From: Moritella sp. 24
GTDB taxonomy: Bacteria > Pseudomonadota > Gammaproteobacteria > Enterobacterales > Moritellaceae
NCBI RefSeq assembly: GCF_018219155.1
Contig: NZ_CP056123.1
Location: forward strand, 4,101,505-4,165,504
Length of the DNA: 64,000 nt
Reading direction: 5' to 3'
Positions 62,709-64,000 of the stretch are shown here, piece by piece (position 1 is the first letter of the stretch; every line of letters starts with the position of its first letter). The notes under the pieces are model-generated. The model was not told the origin of the DNA. It did not search any database and saw only the letters and a program-made list of their open reading frames with translations. Both the position numbers and the translations under genes were made by a program.

Positions 62709-64000
62709 TTAAAACGATTTAAAAAAATCAATTCCTTTTCGTTTATCCCACTCCAGTTTGAAAGATGAAAGGATATAATCATAATCGTCAATAGAAATTC
62801 CGTAGCAATGGGCCACCAAAGCGTCCAAGAATATTGGATCTGCACAATACGTTACTAACTCAGCCTGCCGTGAAATAGCGTCACAGAACTTTCTATTTCT
62901 ATAATCTTTACCCAATAACCCTACAACACCGTTTAATATCGCATCAGAAATAGAAATGCTTATATTCTCCACGATTATTTTACGTTGAAATAAATCAGGT
63001 GATGGCACAGCTATTTGTTTAATTACCGTCTGTGTTAAGTCAATACCAGACATTTTCATTCTGACTAAATAATCGAAAACTGTTGAGTTCATAATAGACA
63101 ATGCTAGTGCTAGTTCTATTTCACTGTCTAATTGGAGAAATTGAATTGATTGTGATGCAGGACAGTGAGGAAGAATAGTAGCGAGACATGTTCGAGTATT
63201 ACTCGCTGATGACATACTGCGCCACATTAAAGAATAATTTTTAGAGTAATTCTTAGTTATTCTGTCCCATTTATCCTTTGAAATAAAGAAGCGAGATTGA
63301 GGTACAATATTACAATCTTCCTTCTCTACATCATTTAGAATACGAGCCGAAGCCTTACCAGAATAAATTGCTGCTTCATCCAAACCTTGATAAGTAGAAA
63401 ATTTACCATCATATTGATGGATAAATTTCCCTTCATATATTGGTAAGGTTCCTTCTAAATTTGAATTCACTATATCAGCAGCATGACTAGTATAGTGTAC
63501 GAGTCTCCCATAATGAGCGGCTCCAAAAACTTCATTAAATGTAGAACAATTAGAGTAAATTTTTCTCAAAAAAGACAACTCTGCTGGATCTTTAATGGTA
63601 GGCAACATACCAGTTTGGGGATTCAGTTCTTTTAATGCCTGATAAGGAAAGTCCCAAAACTTATCCTCTAAGATCTCTTTTGACTCTTGGAGCAACCCAG
63701 CATAACTAAAACTATTTTTTTCATTTAAAGCATTTATTAAAAAACAAAAACGTTCTCTACCATCGATCTGAAATATTTTCTTTTTATTAATAAAATCAGC
63801 AACAACACTAAGTCTATTCCGATTAACTAGATCATTAAAAAAGAATTTATTTACAGAGGTACTTAAAAGTCCTGTTTTAACCAATAACCCAACACTTCCA
63901 GAAGAGTTAACTAACTTCTCGGCCAACTCAGTAAATAAAGCGTATGTATTCAACTCTCCATGGCTAGAATGTTCGAAATAGGGATTGTTTTTTATCAATT
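62709..64000 (-). CDS. DNA N6-adenine methyltransferase-like protein, 3' part (partial)
   Basis: Only the C-terminal 429 or so residues are inside the window; the frame is open to the right edge. The visible part begins just after where an NPP(Y/F) motif is expected and shows the post-catalytic pattern GELNTYALFTELAEKLVNSSGSVGLLVKTG of Eco57I/type IIG/PglX-like adenine methyltransferases, followed by a target-recognition region and a helical end (ELALALSIMNSTVFDYLVR, QIAVPSP). The N-terminal half and the true start are outside. It pairs with the convergent PLD nuclease as a restriction-modification or related defence module. Confidence 0.72.
   Translation of the reverse strand, partial: LIKNNPYFEHSSHGELNTYALFTELAEKLVNSSGSVGLLVKTGLLSTSVNKFFFNDLVNRNRLSVVADFINKKKIFQIDGRERFCFLINALNEKNSFSYAGLLQESKEILEDKFWDFPYQALKELNPQTGMLPTIKDPAELSFLRKIYSNCSTFNEVFGAAHYGRLVHYTSHAADIVNSNLEGTLPIYEGKFIHQYDGKFSTYQGLDEAAIYSGKASARILNDVEKEDCNIVPQSRFFISKDKWDRITKNYSKNYSLMWRSMSSASNTRTCLATILPHCPASQSIQFLQLDSEIELALALSIMNSTVFDYLVRMKMSGIDLTQTVIKQIAVPSPDLFQRKIIVENISISISDAILNGVVGLLGKDYRNRKFCDAISRQAELVTYCADPIFLDALVAHCYGISIDDYDYILSSFKLEWDKRKGIDFFKSF

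Overview
The window reads as the chromosome of a marine, probably cold-adapted gammaproteobacterium of the Moritella/Psychromonas/Shewanella type. This is an inference from gene order (clpB-pgeF-rluD opposite bamD; hemE near rsd; fkpA-slyX-slyD-yheV opposite yheS; yheU-prkB), AT-rich non-coding DNA, a TtpC-type TonB2 cluster, a membrane desaturase with its own reductase, and GlyGly-CTERM and PEP-CTERM-type surface proteins. No CRISPR array, rRNA operon or insertion sequence is visible.

Layout. 1-14.1 kb is mostly housekeeping: an alanine/glycine:cation symporter under a tandem glycine riboswitch, clpB with a heat-shock-type promoter, pgeF, rluD, bamD, hemE, rsd, fkpA, slyX, slyD, yheV and yheS. 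14-21 kb is an insert relative to the enterobacterial order: an oxidoreductase, an NTF2-like protein and a six-gene DUF3450-TtpC-ExbB-ExbD-TonB-TPR energy-transduction operon with a Fur-like site. 21-31.7 kb returns to metabolism: yheU, prkB, lysO, a siroheme synthase with an eroded methyltransferase half, a SieB-like membrane protein, ribA, mgsA, a proline catabolism locus in which PutA is encoded as two polypeptides, and two membrane proteins.

31.8-48.4 kb is more accessory: two lipoproteins, a lone Cache sensor domain, the scar of a deleted ABC importer behind Pho-box-like repeats with a surviving HAD phosphatase, a desaturase/reductase pair, three Tad-type genes without the rest of a Tad machine, a frameshifted CHASE-GGDEF gene, a TauD-family dioxygenase, dgkA-eptA behind six 10-bp repeats, and a trypsin-like GlyGly-CTERM protease. 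48.6-60.8 kb holds a Tat-exported aminotransferase / solute-binding protein / GGDEF-EAL operon with a Fur-like box, a divergent HxlR-SDR pair, an unrecognised 575-residue protein with Gly/Ala-rich modules, a PEP-CTERM-like protein, a protein made of three fused RidA domains, and a membrane metallophosphoesterase.

From about 61.06 kb to the right edge the DNA looks like the start of a genomic island. A degenerate tRNA-Leu(CAA) 3' fragment marks the probable attachment site. It is followed by a PLD-fold nuclease behind a promoter overlapped by a perfect 14-bp inverted repeat, and by the 3' part of an N6-adenine methyltransferase-like gene that runs out of the window. The most interesting candidates are the single-chain RidA pseudo-trimer, the aminotransferase/binding-protein/c-di-GMP operon, the repeat array before dgkA-eptA, and the island edge with its restriction-like module.
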